Positions 10,317-19,831 of a stretch of 64,000 nt of DNA are shown one piece after another. This stretch comes from Rahnella sikkimica (GTDB taxonomy: Bacteria > Pseudomonadota > Gammaproteobacteria > Enterobacterales > Enterobacteriaceae). Both the position numbers and the translations under genes were made by a program. The stretch's first letter is position 1. Each line of letters begins with the position of its first letter. The notes below the pieces were generated by a model. That model was not told the DNA's origin. It searched no databases and saw nothing but the letters and a program-made list of their open reading frames with translations. Location of the stretch: contig NZ_CP019062.1 of NCBI RefSeq assembly GCF_002951615.1, forward strand, positions 2,480,001 through 2,544,000, given 5' to 3'.

Positions 10317-10481
10317 ATGAAAAAAAAGATATTTTTACGCAAAGCCCCGTTTGCGGTAAGGAAAAATCTTAGACATATAGGTTTTTTCGATTATCTGGTT
10401 GCCTGTTTAGTTCTGTTATATATTGTAAATATTATCATCTGCCTTCTTTCTTTCCCGCCACCGGAGCCTGGATCCACTTAA
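10317..10481 (+). CDS. Hypothetical small single-pass membrane protein
   Basis: Predicted 54 aa starting MKKKIFLRKAPF. A basic N-terminal stretch of about 20 residues is followed by one hydrophobic segment (YLVACLVLLYIVNIIICLL) and a proline-rich tail ending PPPEPGST. The ATG at 10317 follows AGGA very closely; an in-frame ATG at 10278 would give 67 aa. Codon and base use are AT-rich compared with the neighbours. It lies 12 bp upstream of the YfgG-like gene on the same strand. I do not recognise a family. It could be a spurious ORF, but the clean transmembrane pattern argues for a real microprotein. Confidence 0.45.
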   Translation: MKKKIFLRKAPFAVRKNLRHIGFFDYLVACLVLLYIVNIIICLLSFPPPEPGST

Positions 10482-10493
10482 GCGATCATAATT

Positions 10494-10706
10494 ATGTCTC
10501 GAAAAACCAACATCAAGATGACGAAAATCGTTTTATCGATAAGCTTCATTATTTTGTTAGGGCGTCTCGTCTACTCCGCAATCGGCGCGTATTCGCATCA
10601 TCAGAACCCAAAACCGACCGAAACGCCCGCCGAAGTCAGACAAGATCAGACACCCGATAAAACATGTACCGGCACGCTGAAAAGTTGCCGCTACTTCAAG
10701 GAATAA
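10494..10706 (+). CDS. yfgG: YfgG-like small membrane protein
   Basis: A 70-aa product. The section KMTKIVLSISFIILLGRLVY followed by SAIGAYSHHQ closely parallels E. coli YfgG (RMTRIVLLISFIFFFGRFIY then SSVGAWQHHQ), which has been linked to nickel/cobalt stress tolerance. One transmembrane helix follows a short basic cytoplasmic N-terminus. The C-terminal tail is longer than in E. coli and contains two cysteines. The gene lies next to pdeF, as in E. coli, and only 9 bp before mgtE, suggesting co-transcription with a divalent-cation transporter. Confidence 0.75.
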   Translation: MSRKTNIKMTKIVLSISFIILLGRLVYSAIGAYSHHQNPKPTETPAEVRQDQTPDKTCTGTLKSCRYFKE

Positions 10707-10715
10707 GGATCTCGA

Positions 10716-12155
10716 ATGTCTGCCGAAAAACCTAAGAATTACGGCCAAAAGCTGGCGGAAAGCCGCAGCAGGATCCTCGATCTCCTTCTGAATACCGACA
10801 GCCTGGCTGAGAGCATTCTGGGCGAAAACCCGGAAGTCGATGACCAAACGCGCGCCATGCTGATGGATAACACCGCTGAACTCAGCGCACGTGTCCAAAA
10901 GTTGCATGCGGCGGACGTGGCCGACGTGCTGGAAGCGTTGCCCATCCGTGAACGTCTGGCGTTGTGGAGCCTGGTTGAGCCGTCGGCGCGCGGTAAAGCG
11001 CTGGTCGAAGTTTCAGAAACCGTCTGGGACAGCCTGATCGAAGAAATGAGCGATAAAGACCTGCTGAAAGCCATGTCGCTGCTCGACGTGGACGATCAGG
11101 TTTATCTTGCAGAATACCTGCCGCGCGACCTGATTGGCCGGGTTCTGACGTCACTCGACCCGCGCCAGCGCGACAGAGTCCGTGAGGTCATGAAGTTCAG
11201 CAAAGAATGCGTGGGCCGTATCATGGATTTCGAGCTGCTCAGTGTTCGCCCTGACGTTACGCTGGGCACCGTGCAGCGCTTTCTTCGTCTGCGCAAAACC
11301 ATTCCGCAGGCGACCGATAAGTTATTCATTACCGACCGGAAAAACACGCTGCTTGGCGAACTCCCGCTGACCACGATTTTGCTGAACCCGCCGCATACGC
11401 CGGTTTCTGACGTCATGATCACCGACTTCACCAGCTTTGAGCCGGAAGATAAGGCCGAAGATGCCGCCAGCGCATTTGAACGTTATGACCTGATTACCGC
11501 CCCGGTGGTGGATAACAAAGGCAAACTAATGGGACGTCTGGCAGTGGAAGAGATTGTTGATTTCGTGAATAACGACACCGATAGCAATCTGCGCCGCATG
11601 GGCGGTCTGAGCCCGGAAGAAGACGTGTTTGCTCCGGTCAGTAAAGCCGTAAGAAACCGCTGGGCGTGGCTGGCCATCAATCTGTGTACGGCGTTTGTCG
11701 CCTCGCGCGTTATCGGCTTATTTGAACATACGATTTCGCAACTGGTGGCGCTGGCCGCTTTGATGCCGATTGTCGCCGGAATCGGCGGTAACACCGGCAA
11801 CCAGACGATCACCATGATTGTCCGCGGGCTGGCATTGCACCACGTTCAGGTCGGTAACCTGAGATTCCTGATGTTCAGGGAGCTTGGCGTTGCGCTGATC
11901 AACGGCCTGGTTTGGGGCGGGCTGATGGGCGTCGTCACCTGGTTGCTGTACAGCGACTGGGAAATGGGCGCGGTCATGACGCTGGCGATGGTTCTCAATC
12001 TGCTTCTGGCCGCACTGATGGGCGTGGTTATTCCCCTGACGATGGTCCGCCTTGGTCGCGATCCTGCCGTCGGTTCCAGCGTGATGATCACTGCGCTGAC
12101 TGACACGGGTGGTTTCTTTATCTTCCTGGGCCTTGCCACTATTTTCCTGCTCTGA
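10716..12155 (+). CDS. mgtE: Magnesium transporter MgtE
   Basis: A 479-aa gated Mg2+ channel. Its cytoplasmic N domain is a superhelix (about 40-150) and a CBS pair follows (about 155-280), together sensing Mg2+. The membrane domain has five helices (about 310-479) with the conserved GIGGNTGNQT selectivity segment. E. coli K-12 lacks MgtE and relies on CorA and MgtA, so this is an accessory cation route in this lineage. The ATG at 10716 follows AAGGA. The two small membrane-protein genes immediately upstream on the same strand may be part of the same unit. A short GC hairpin without a good T tail follows at 12164-12183. Confidence 0.95.
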   Translation: MSAEKPKNYGQKLAESRSRILDLLLNTDSLAESILGENPEVDDQTRAMLMDNTAELSARVQKLHAADVADVLEALPIRERLALWSLVEPSARGKALVEVSETVWDSLIEEMSDKDLLKAMSLLDVDDQVYLAEYLPRDLIGRVLTSLDPRQRDRVREVMKFSKECVGRIMDFELLSVRPDVTLGTVQRFLRLRKTIPQATDKLFITDRKNTLLGELPLTTILLNPPHTPVSDVMITDFTSFEPEDKAEDAASAFERYDLITAPVVDNKGKLMGRLAVEEIVDFVNNDTDSNLRRMGGLSPEEDVFAPVSKAVRNRWAWLAINLCTAFVASRVIGLFEHTISQLVALAALMPIVAGIGGNTGNQTITMIVRGLALHHVQVGNLRFLMFRELGVALINGLVWGGLMGVVTWLLYSDWEMGAVMTLAMVLNLLLAALMGVVIPLTMVRLGRDPAVGSSVMITALTDTGGFFIFLGLATIFLL

Positions 12156-12163
12156 CGCACACT

Positions 12164-12183
12164 TTCCGGCTTTCGGGCCGGAA
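12164..12183 (+). terminator. Weak terminator-like hairpin after mgtE
   Basis: A 7-bp stem TTCCGGC/GCCGGAA with a 6-nt loop lies 9 bp after the mgtE stop and lacks a T tract. Confidence 0.4.
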
Positions 12184-12352
12184 TATTCGTCATCTATTAC
12201 CACGTAATGTAGAATTTATATTAATAATTCATTCTGATTTTCCGATACTGGTAACATGCCGCCGTGCGCGCGGCGAAGCGTTAAAAGAATAAAAAAACAG
12301 AGATCATCGTATTTGTTTGTCATTCGCCGCCGGTCAGAAAAGGGTTTTCATC

Positions 12353-14620
12353 GTGGAAAGAAGTACACCGCCTTCTCTCATTGTTCACAAGACAGACTGG
12401 AAAGCCGCTCTGCTTTTAGGCGTCGCTATCTGCCTGCTGGCGCTTGCCTGCATGAACATTATTCAGAGACAGTCGAGCCTTGCGGGCTTATGGCTGCCGA
12501 CGGCGTTGCTGATCCCGGTCCTGTTTCATCACCATTTCCGCCAGTGGCTGCCTTTGCTTTGCGCCGCTGCACTGGGCATCGCCGCTGCCCACGCGGTCAT
12601 GGGCACCCCGCTTACGCACTATCTGCCTTATTTAATCAATAACCTTATCGAGGCCTCTCTGAGCGCGACACTTTTACGCCGGATGTTGCCTGCGCAGGAT
12701 CCGCTTTCCGGCCTGAGTTCCTGGGTGAAGTTTCTGCTGATTGCCGTCGTTTTCTGTCCGCTGGTCAGTTCGGTGATCATGATGTTGTTTATTCTGCACA
12801 TTCATTCACCAGCTGAACTGCAAAGCCGGTTTGCCACCTGGTTTATGTCCGAGGCGGTGGCGATTCTGGCACTCACACCTTTGGGGCTGATTTATCAGCG
12901 GGGTTACTTCACCAAAAACCTCACATCAAAACGGTTCTTTGAACTCTTCCTGACCCTTATTCTGACGCTGATTGCCGGTTTTCTGGCGCTGAAATGGCTG
13001 CCGTACACCTTCGCCTTTATCACCATTCCGCTGTTGTGGTGCGCCATTCGTTTGCCACGCATTGAAGCTTTTATTATTTTCCTGTCGATGACGCTGATGA
13101 TTGCCCTGTTGCACACCAGCGGAATAATCACCGTTCAGCCCCATACGACAGTGCAGATCCCTCAGGGGTTAATTTTCCTGCCGCTGCTGCTGATCCTGAT
13201 GCCTGCTAACGCGATGGCGATGGCGATGCATTCCCTGCGCACAGAGAAATCGCACATTACTCAGAGCGAAAACCGCTTTCGTAATGCCATGGAATATTCG
13301 GCCATCGGGATGACGCTGGTCTCCCCGCAAGGAAAACTGCTGCAGGTCAACAAAGCGCTGTGTCATCTGCTGGGCTATGAAGCGGATTATCTGACCACGC
13401 TGACGTTCCAGGAAATCACCTATCAGGAAGATTTGGGCAAAGATCTCACGCTGTTCAGGCAGTTGCTGGACGATGAAATCCAAAGCTACACCATGGAAAA
13501 ACGCTATTTACGCCGCAACGGTGAAATCGTCTGGGCGTTGCTGGCCGTTTCCCTGGTTCGCGATGAGGATCACAACCCGCTGTATTTCATTTCTCAGGTT
13601 GAGGATATTAACGAACTCAAGCACACGGAAATGACCAACAAACGGTTGTCAGAAGCGCTGCATGAAGAGAAAGAACTGCTGCATATCACTTTGAATTCAA
13701 TCAACGAAGCTGTGATTTCCACCGACCGGAATATGAATATTACGTTTATGAATCCGGTGGCGGAAAAAATGACTGGCTGGACGGAACAACAGGCGCAGGG
13801 GCAGCCGGTAAACCGTATCGTCCTGATCAGCAAAGGACCTGACGGGCCGATGATCGACAACCTGATGCAGTTTGATATCAACGAGAACCTGCACTCTTCC
13901 GTCGAACGGTCTCTGGTGCTGCACGGTCATGAAACCGGTTTGTTTGATGTTCAGCTGGCCGTTTCCCCGCTGCGCACGCTGAAAGATGAACCTATCGGCA
14001 TCGTGCTGGTGTTGCAGGACGTCAGTAAATCCCGCGAACTGATGCGTAAACTCAGCCACAGCGCGTCCCACGATTTACTGACCGGGCTGGCAAACCGGGG
14101 CAGTTTTGAATCAAGCCTGAAAAAAGCGCTGAACCTGACGGCGACGCGTCAGCAGATTCACACTCTGGCGTTTATCGACCTTGACCGGTTTAAAGCCATT
14201 AACGACAGCGCCGGTCACGCGGCGGGAGATGAGCTGTTGCGCCAGCTCAGCGCACTGATGCAGGAACACATCCGCAACAGTGATCGTCTCGCGCGTCTGG
14301 GTGGCGATGAATTTGCGCTGATTCTGTTTGATTGTCCGATGGAACAAGGGCTCATCACGGTTCAGCAACTGGTGGATAAGATCAACGCATATCCGTTTAT
14401 GTGGGAAGGAAAAATGTACCGTATCGGTGCCAGCGCCGGACTGACGCAAATTTGCAATCCGTATGTGAGCGCCAGCGAATTCATGGCGCAGGCCGACATG
14501 GCCTGTTATACCGCCAAACGTAACGGCCGCGGGCAGGTTTTCAAATATGAAGCCGATCAGAAAACTGCAACCGCTCATGCCCCGCATTCTTCACAGCCGC
14601 CTCAGACCGGTAGGGAATAA
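12353..14620 (+). CDS. MASE1-PAS-PAS-GGDEF diguanylate cyclase, DgcE-like without an EAL domain
   Basis: Predicted to make c-di-GMP from two GTP. The GTG at 12353, preceded by AAGGG, gives 755 aa; a TTG at 12317 in the same frame lacks a ribosome-binding site. About 290 N-terminal residues are hydrophobic (MASE1). Two PAS domains follow (from about 310 and 440), then GGDEF (about 575-730) with an intact LARLGGDEFALIL motif. An RNSD sequence five residues before GGDEF fits the inhibitory I-site. E. coli DgcE (YegE, 1105 aa) is also convergent with alkA but carries a third PAS and a C-terminal EAL domain, both absent here. Orthology is inferred from synteny and architecture. Confidence 0.88.
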   Translation: MERSTPPSLIVHKTDWKAALLLGVAICLLALACMNIIQRQSSLAGLWLPTALLIPVLFHHHFRQWLPLLCAAALGIAAAHAVMGTPLTHYLPYLINNLIEASLSATLLRRMLPAQDPLSGLSSWVKFLLIAVVFCPLVSSVIMMLFILHIHSPAELQSRFATWFMSEAVAILALTPLGLIYQRGYFTKNLTSKRFFELFLTLILTLIAGFLALKWLPYTFAFITIPLLWCAIRLPRIEAFIIFLSMTLMIALLHTSGIITVQPHTTVQIPQGLIFLPLLLILMPANAMAMAMHSLRTEKSHITQSENRFRNAMEYSAIGMTLVSPQGKLLQVNKALCHLLGYEADYLTTLTFQEITYQEDLGKDLTLFRQLLDDEIQSYTMEKRYLRRNGEIVWALLAVSLVRDEDHNPLYFISQVEDINELKHTEMTNKRLSEALHEEKELLHITLNSINEAVISTDRNMNITFMNPVAEKMTGWTEQQAQGQPVNRIVLISKGPDGPMIDNLMQFDINENLHSSVERSLVLHGHETGLFDVQLAVSPLRTLKDEPIGIVLVLQDVSKSRELMRKLSHSASHDLLTGLANRGSFESSLKKALNLTATRQQIHTLAFIDLDRFKAINDSAGHAAGDELLRQLSALMQEHIRNSDRLARLGGDEFALILFDCPMEQGLITVQQLVDKINAYPFMWEGKMYRIGASAGLTQICNPYVSASEFMAQADMACYTAKRNGRGQVFKYEADQKTATAHAPHSSQPPQTGRE

Positions 14621-15493
14621 TCAGGACAAATCAGGTCGCCAGTCATTGTTAAACCATAAATGTAACGTGGCGTACGTCCGCCAAGGTGTCCAAACTTCGG
14701 CGTAACGGGCAATTTTCCCCGGTGTCATGCCGGGAAACCGCTGCTTAATCAGGTAATCACCGCCCAGAAAAACATCAGGCGCAGACCAGGCGCGCATCGC
14801 GACATAACTCGCCGTCCAGCTGCCAATACCCGGCATCGCCAGCAATTGTTTCACGCCTTCCTGCACGTCCGTCATCTCATCGAGCGGCAAACGCCCCGCT
14901 TCCACCGCCTGCGCAATGCCAATCAGACACGCGGCGCGTTTCGCCTGCACGCCAATTCCGCGTAAATCGTCCACGGTCAGCTGAGCCACGCTCGCGGGAG
15001 AGGGAAAAAGATGCGTGAGCGCCGGGAAAGGCGTCGTGACCCGCTCGCCCCATTTTTCGGTCAAACGGGTGGCTAAAGTCGCCGCCATTTTCACGCTGAC
15101 CAGTTGCCCGAGAATTGCCCTGACCGTCAGCTCAAACCGGTTAACGCAGCCCGGCAATCTCAGGCCAGGCGAGTTTTCGGCGAGCCGCCCTAAACCCCGC
15201 GCAATCACGTCCGGCTGCGCGTCGAGATCCAGCAACCGTCGCACCTGTTGCGCTACGTTTCCTGAAACGGGTTTCAGCGAAGGTGAAACTTCCAGCTCGA
15301 CAACGTTTTGCTCTGGCAGCGGACGCAACCGCAACCAGCCGGACAGCCGCTTTCCGTTGTGCATGACGGAAAGCGTGCGCTGGTAAAATTCTCCGTCCTG
15401 CTGCTCGACGCCCTGCAAAGCACGCGCGCCAAGAAAAGCCGTCATCCACTGCCAGTCGTACGGCGGCTGATAAGCCAGAAGCGTTTTTGTCAC
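14621..15493 (-). CDS. alkA: DNA-3-methyladenine glycosylase II
   Basis: A base-excision repair glycosylase that removes alkylated purines and pyrimidines. The protein has 290 aa from a GTG at 15493, which is preceded by AAGGA at good spacing. A longer in-frame start at 15541 is rejected because its extra 16 codons cover the cysS terminator. The helix-hairpin-helix motif LLAMPGIGSWTASYVAMR and the catalytic aspartate in FLGGDYLIKQRFPGMTP are present, and the N-terminus (YQPPYDWQWMTAFLGARAL) matches AlkA. It is not fused to an Ada domain. It is convergent with the DgcE-like gene; the stop codons abut with no space. Confidence 0.93.
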   Translation of the reverse strand: MTKTLLAYQPPYDWQWMTAFLGARALQGVEQQDGEFYQRTLSVMHNGKRLSGWLRLRPLPEQNVVELEVSPSLKPVSGNVAQQVRRLLDLDAQPDVIARGLGRLAENSPGLRLPGCVNRFELTVRAILGQLVSVKMAATLATRLTEKWGERVTTPFPALTHLFPSPASVAQLTVDDLRGIGVQAKRAACLIGIAQAVEAGRLPLDEMTDVQEGVKQLLAMPGIGSWTASYVAMRAWSAPDVFLGGDYLIKQRFPGMTPGKIARYAEVWTPWRTYATLHLWFNNDWRPDLS

Positions 15494-15507
15494 AGGGCGA
15501 TCCTTAT

Positions 15508-15533
15508 AAAAAAGCCTCCGGAAAGGAGGCTTT
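15508..15533 (-). terminator. Intrinsic terminator of cysS
   Basis: A 9-bp stem AAAGCCTCC/GGAGGCTTT with a 5-nt loop is followed on the minus strand by a T run. It lies between the cysS stop and the alkA start. Confidence 0.9.
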
Positions 15534-15555
15534 GAAATCAAAAGTATGAAGGAGA

Positions 15556-16947
15556 TTATTTTCTGCGCCAGGTGGTTCCGCTGGCGCCATCTTCTAAGAC
15601 AATACCCATTTCATTCAGACGGTCGCGCGCTTTATCGGCCATGCCCCAGTCTTTACTGGCACGGGCGTCGTTACGCTGTTTGATCAGGGCTTCGATTTCA
15701 GCCACTTCTTCATCGTTATCCGCCTGCGCACCGGATTTCAGGAACTGCTCAGGATCTTGCTCCAGAAGCCCCAGAACGCCTGCCAGCTGGCGTAGCTCAG
15801 CGGCCAGACCGTTTGCCGCAGACAGGTCTTCGGTTTTCAGACGATTGATGTCACGCGCCATATCAAACAACACGGAATAGGCTTCCGGCGTGTTGAAATC
15901 GTCGTCCATCGCCGCGCGGAAACGGGCCACGAAAGCCTCGCCGCCAGCAGGAATCGCGTTAGCGTCTGTGCCGCGCAGTGCGGTGTAAAGACGTTCCATC
16001 GAGGTACGCGCGAGTTTCAGGTTTTCTTCGCTGTAGTTCAGCTGGCTGCGATAGTGGCCGGACATCAGGAAGTAACGCACGCTTTCGGCGTCGTAATATT
16101 TCAGCACGTCGCGCACGGTAAAGAAGTTATCCAGTGATTTGGACATTTTCTCACGGTCAATCATGACCATACCGGAGTGCATCCAGGTATTCACATACGG
16201 GCCGTCATGCGCGCAGCTTGACTGTGCAATTTCGTTTTCGTGGTGCGGGAACATCAGATCAGAACCGCCGCCGTGAATATCAAAATGCGCGCCCAGCTGT
16301 TTGCAGTTCATCGCAGAACATTCGATATGCCAGCCCGGACGGCCTTCGCCCCACGGAGAAGTCCAGCTCGGTTCGCCCGGCTTGGACATTTTCCACAGCA
16401 CGAAATCCATCGGATTGCGTTTCACGTTGGCTTCAACTTCCACGCGCGCACCGGCCTGAAGCTGATCCAGATCCTGACGGGACAGCAAGCCGTAATCCGG
16501 ATCGCTTTCGACCCAGAACATCACGTCGCCGTTTGAAGCCACATACGCGTGATCGCGGTCGATCAGCTTCTGCACAATGTCGATGATTTCAACAATGTGC
16601 TGCGTGGCACGTGGTTCAGAATCTGGCGGTAAAATATTGAGTGACGCAAAATCCGCATGCATTTCAGCAATCATACGGTCGGTGAGCGCCATAAAAGATT
16701 CGCCATTTTCAGCAGCACGTTTAATGATTTTGTCGTCGATGTCGGTGATGTTACGCACATATTTCAGGTCATAACCGAGATAACGCAGGTAACGCGATAC
16801 CACGTCGAAAGACACAAAGGTGCGACCGTGGCCAATATGACACAGGTCGTAAACAGTGATCCCACACACGTACATCCCGACTTTACCGGCATGAATTGGC
16901 TTGAATTCCTCTTTTTGGCGACTCAGGGTATTAAAAATCTTCAGCAT
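15556..16947 (-). CDS. cysS: Cysteinyl-tRNA synthetase
   Basis: Class I aminoacyl-tRNA synthetase. The ATG at 16947 gives 463 aa beginning [20 protein letters not shown], matching E. coli (461 aa); upstream in-frame starts add unconserved sequence. The HIGH-type signature is at CHIGHGRTF and the KMSKS motif at [12 protein letters not shown]. Zinc ligands expected for the family are visible in YVCGITVYD, in the WHIECSAM segment, and in the HHENEIAQ helix. It is divergent from ppiB across 228 bp. Confidence 0.97.
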   Translation of the reverse strand: MLKIFNTLSRQKEEFKPIHAGKVGMYVCGITVYDLCHIGHGRTFVSFDVVSRYLRYLGYDLKYVRNITDIDDKIIKRAAENGESFMALTDRMIAEMHADFASLNILPPDSEPRATQHIVEIIDIVQKLIDRDHAYVASNGDVMFWVESDPDYGLLSRQDLDQLQAGARVEVEANVKRNPMDFVLWKMSKPGEPSWTSPWGEGRPGWHIECSAMNCKQLGAHFDIHGGGSDLMFPHHENEIAQSSCAHDGPYVNTWMHSGMVMIDREKMSKSLDNFFTVRDVLKYYDAESVRYFLMSGHYRSQLNYSEENLKLARTSMERLYTALRGTDANAIPAGGEAFVARFRAAMDDDFNTPEAYSVLFDMARDINRLKTEDLSAANGLAAELRQLAGVLGLLEQDPEQFLKSGAQADNDEEVAEIEALIKQRNDARASKDWGMADKARDRLNEMGIVLEDGASGTTWRRK

Positions 16948-17098
16948 CAGGCTATTCCGTGTGTTGGGCGTAGAAAATGACGTTGGCGCCTTTTCGGCGT
17001 CACTAAGGCTCATAATATAACGAAAATGTCTTCTCCGAAACGGCATAAGGCCGCCGGACGGGCTTTAGTCATCACAAAGCCAGTGCTGACGGCAACTT

Positions 17099-17128
17099 TT
17101 GAGTTATGGTATAAGAAAAGGCTATAGT
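17099..17128 (+). promoter_or_regulatory. Candidate ppiB promoter
   Basis: TTGAGT (17099-17104) and TATAGT (17123-17128) are separated by 18 bp, about 50 bp before the ppiB start. This rests on motif match alone. Confidence 0.45.
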
Positions 17129-17175
17129 AGCCGCTCTGACAGAGAGCACACATTAACATTAGCAGGATGATAAAT

Positions 17176-17670
17176 ATGGTCACTTTCCACACCAACCACG
17201 GCGACATCGTCATTAAAACCTTCGCTGACAAAGCGCCAGCCACGGTTGAAAACTTCCTGAACTATTGCCGTAAAGGCTTTTACGACAACACAATTTTCCA
17301 CCGTGTGATTAACGGTTTCATGATCCAGGGCGGCGGTTTTGAGCCAGGCATGAACCAGAAAAACACCGACGCGCAGATTCAAAACGAAGCGGATAACGGC
17401 CTGAAAAACACCAAAGGCACGCTGGCAATGGCGCGTACCAATGACCCGCATTCTGCCACCGCGCAGTTCTTCATCAACGTGACTGACAACGATTTCCTGA
17501 ACCACAGCGGCAAAAACGCACAGGGTTGGGGTTACTGCGTATTTGCAGAAGTGGTTGAAGGTCAGGACGTGGTTGACGCGATCAAAGCCGTGAAAACAGG
17601 CCGCAGCGGTATGCACCAGGACGTTCCAAAAGAAGATGTTGTGATCAAAAGCGTCACCATCAGCGAATAA
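17176..17670 (+). CDS. ppiB: Cytoplasmic peptidyl-prolyl cis-trans isomerase B (cyclophilin)
   Basis: Catalyses cis-trans isomerisation at X-Pro bonds. The product is 164 aa, the same as E. coli PpiB, starting [16 protein letters not shown]. The cyclophilin catalytic segment [18 protein letters not shown] (Arg, Phe, Gln) and the ATAQFFIN strand are present. There is no signal peptide, so this is the cytoplasmic paralogue. An in-frame ATG three codons upstream is less likely given the AGGA placed 8 nt before 17176. It is followed by lpxH after 11 bp, as in E. coli, suggesting one transcript. Confidence 0.96.
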   Translation: MVTFHTNHGDIVIKTFADKAPATVENFLNYCRKGFYDNTIFHRVINGFMIQGGGFEPGMNQKNTDAQIQNEADNGLKNTKGTLAMARTNDPHSATAQFFINVTDNDFLNHSGKNAQGWGYCVFAEVVEGQDVVDAIKAVKTGRSGMHQDVPKEDVVIKSVTISE

Positions 17671-17681
17671 TTAGCGTCGGG

Positions 17682-18404
17682 ATGACCACGTTTTTTATCG
17701 CAGATATCCATCTTTGCGCACAGGAACCGGCAATCACTGCCGGTTTTCTGCGTTTTCTTCGCGAAGATGCGCCGCAGGCCGATGCGCTGTACATTCTCGG
17801 GGATTTATTCGAAGCCTGGATTGGCGACGATGACCCGGAACCGCTACACGCAGAAATCGCTGCGGCGTTAAACCAGCTCCGCCAGCAAGGCGTCCCCTGC
17901 TTTTTCATCCACGGTAACCGCGATTTTCTGCTCGGCAGACGTTTTGCGCGTGAAAGCCTGATGACGCTGCTGCCGGAGAAAAAAGTTCTCGAGCTTTATG
18001 GCCGCCGCGTGCTGATCCTGCACGGCGACACGCTGTGTACCGATGACGTTGCCTACCAGAATTTCCGCAAAAAAGTTCATAACCCGTTTATCCAGAAATT
18101 ATTCCTGATGCTTCCGCTGAAATGGCGGCTGGCGATTGCCGCGAAAATGCGCGCCAACAGCAAAGCGTCTAATCAGGGCAAATCACTGGAGATAATGGAC
18201 GTGAATCAGCAGGCGGTGATCAGTGAAATGCAGGCGGCAGGCGTCGAGTGGATGATTCACGGCCACACGCACCGCCCGGCCATTCATGATGTGCTTTTGG
18301 AAAACAAAACCGGCCACCGCGTGGTATTAGGCGCATGGCACGAAGAAGGCTCAATGGTGAAAGTCACCGCCGATAACGTGGAACTGATCAGCTTCCCGTT
18401 TTAA
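17682..18404 (+). CDS. lpxH: UDP-2,3-diacylglucosamine diphosphatase LpxH
   Basis: Hydrolyses UDP-2,3-diacylglucosamine to lipid X and UMP, the fourth step of lipid A synthesis, at the inner face of the inner membrane. At 240 aa it matches E. coli. Metallophosphoesterase motifs are present: FIADIHL near residue 5, [12 protein letters not shown] near 40, HGNRDFLLG near 80, HGDTLCTDD near 115 and HGHTHRP near 198. The usual first motif is DxH, seen here as ADIHL. It is likely co-transcribed with ppiB. An ERIC repeat starts 13 bp after the stop. Confidence 0.96.
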   Translation: MTTFFIADIHLCAQEPAITAGFLRFLREDAPQADALYILGDLFEAWIGDDDPEPLHAEIAAALNQLRQQGVPCFFIHGNRDFLLGRRFARESLMTLLPEKKVLELYGRRVLILHGDTLCTDDVAYQNFRKKVHNPFIQKLFLMLPLKWRLAIAAKMRANSKASNQGKSLEIMDVNQQAVISEMQAAGVEWMIHGHTHRPAIHDVLLENKTGHRVVLGAWHEEGSMVKVTADNVELISFPF

Positions 18405-18417
18405 GTTATCCGATCAT

Positions 18418-18540
18418 TACCCTAAATAATTTGAGTTGCTGGAAGGCGACAAGCTCGTGAATCCACGGGAGCTTAGCTGACTAAGTGACCGGGGTGAATG
18501 AGCGCAGTCAACGCATCAGCAGCTCAAAGTATGACGGGTA
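18418..18540 (+). repeat. ERIC (IRU) element 1
   Basis: About 123 bp running from TACCCTAAATAATTTGAG to GTATGACGGGTA. The core GTGAATCCACGGGAGCTTA and TAAGTGACCGGGGTGAATGA matches the enterobacterial repetitive intergenic consensus. It sits between convergent lpxH and miaE, and its right end contributes the last codons and stop of miaE. Confidence 0.88.
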
Positions 18541-19141
18541 CACCGGAGTGGAAGCGGAATTGCTCATCCGGCGACAGTATCAGTTCCGCTTCAATCCGGC
18601 CAAACTCCTCCACGCGTTCACTGATATCGGTTCCCGCATACTGCTCCGCCAGTGCCAGATAATCGGCAAAATGCCGTGATTCTGAGCGCAGCAGCGACGT
18701 ATAAAACCGCGACAGCGTTTCATCCAGATACGGCGCTATTTTGGCGAAACGCTCGCAGGAACGGGCTTCGATATACGCCCCGATAATCAGCCGGTCGACC
18801 AGAATATTCAGATCATCATGATGGCGCGTATGTTTGATCATCCCGCTGGCGTAGCGCGATGGCGAAAGCTGAGTGTAAGCGATATTGCGCTTTTGCATGA
18901 TTTCCACCACCTGCTCAAAGTGGTGAAGTTCCTCACGGGCCAGACGCGCCGCACAGAACAACAGCTCGGTGCGATCGAGATATTTTGTCATCAGGCTCAT
19001 GGCCGTGGCCGCCGCTTTTTTTTCACAGTTGGCGTGATCAATCAGCAACACCGTCTGATTTTCCAGCGCAACATCCACCCAGAGAGCCGGTGTTTCACAG
19101 TGAAGAAAATCGTAAATCGGTGCCAGTAAAGCCTGCGTCAT
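18524..19141 (-). CDS. miaE: tRNA-(ms2io6A)-hydroxylase MiaE
   Basis: A non-haem diiron monooxygenase that hydroxylates the isopentenyl group of ms2i6A37 in tRNAs reading UNN codons. The 205-aa protein has the ferritin-like ligand pattern: EELHHFE near residue 69, EARSCERF near 130 and ESRHFADY near 155. The last residues (VPVIL) and the TGA stop are encoded within the terminal ACCCGTCATACTTTGA of ERIC element 1, so the C-terminus may have been reshaped by that insertion. The gene is absent from E. coli K-12 but found in Salmonella and many other gammaproteobacteria. Confidence 0.92.
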   Translation of the reverse strand: MTQALLAPIYDFLHCETPALWVDVALENQTVLLIDHANCEKKAAATAMSLMTKYLDRTELLFCAARLAREELHHFEQVVEIMQKRNIAYTQLSPSRYASGMIKHTRHHDDLNILVDRLIIGAYIEARSCERFAKIAPYLDETLSRFYTSLLRSESRHFADYLALAEQYAGTDISERVEEFGRIEAELILSPDEQFRFHSGVPVIL

Positions 19142-19236
19142 AGTTCAGTTTTCCGTGGGGATGGCCAATATTATCGTGGCAGGGATTATACAAATCTGCC
19201 GCGCACTTCTCATCAAAAATGCACCGTCTTCCGGCT

Positions 19237-19252
19237 ACGCAACCGTTTTCCT
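19237..19252. promoter_or_regulatory. PurR operator upstream of purEK
   Basis: ACGCAACCGTTTTCCT fits the PurR box and resembles the operator reported for E. coli purEK. It lies 70 bp before the purE start. Confidence 0.85.
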
Positions 19253-19321
19253 TGCTTCATGAGCGTGATATCATTTGCGCCCTCGCACGCTTTACATCCG
19301 AATCACAGGAGCTATACAGAC

Positions 19322-19831
19322 ATGTCATCCAACGTTACCCCGGCAAAAATCGCCATCGTTATGGGGTCTAAAAGTGACTGGGCGACCATGCAGTTCGCCG
19401 CCGAAGTCCTCACAACGCTGAATATTCCTTTCCATGTCGATATCGTCTCCGCCCACCGCACGCCGGACAAATTGTTCACATTTGCTGAACAGGCTTCCGC
19501 CAACGGTTTTGATGTGATCATCGCAGGTGCAGGCGGTGCGGCGCATTTACCGGGTATGCTGGCCGCGAAAACGCTGGTGCCGGTGCTCGGCGTGCCGGTG
19601 CAAAGCGCGGCCCTGAGCGGCATCGACAGCCTGTATTCTATCGTCCAGATGCCACGCGGTATTCCGGTCGGTACGCTGGCGATTGGTAAAGCCGGAGCCG
19701 CCAACGCCGCCCTGCTTGCCGCACAAATTCTCGCACTCCATGATACCGAAATTGCTAAAAACCTGGCCGCGTGGCGTGCCGCACAAACCGATGAAGTGCT
19801 GAATAATCCCGATCCGAGGGAAGAAGCATGA
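19322..19831 (+). CDS. purE: N5-carboxyaminoimidazole ribonucleotide mutase
   Basis: Converts N5-CAIR to CAIR (class I PurE) in purine synthesis. The product is 169 aa from the ATG at 19322, which opens [21 protein letters not shown] longer in-frame start at 19259 would begin almost at the PurR operator and is rejected. Active-site segments [18 protein letters not shown] and [12 protein letters not shown] are intact. It overlaps purK by 4 bp (ATGA), indicating translational coupling. Confidence 0.97.
   Translation: MSSNVTPAKIAIVMGSKSDWATMQFAAEVLTTLNIPFHVDIVSAHRTPDKLFTFAEQASANGFDVIIAGAGGAAHLPGMLAAKTLVPVLGVPVQSAALSGIDSLYSIVQMPRGIPVGTLAIGKAGAANAALLAAQILALHDTEIAKNLAAWRAAQTDEVLNNPDPREEA

Noticed and set aside
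15494..15541. N-terminal extension of alkA
   Set aside because: It would translate the cysS terminator, and AlkA homologues begin near the GTG at 15493, which has a good ribosome-binding site.
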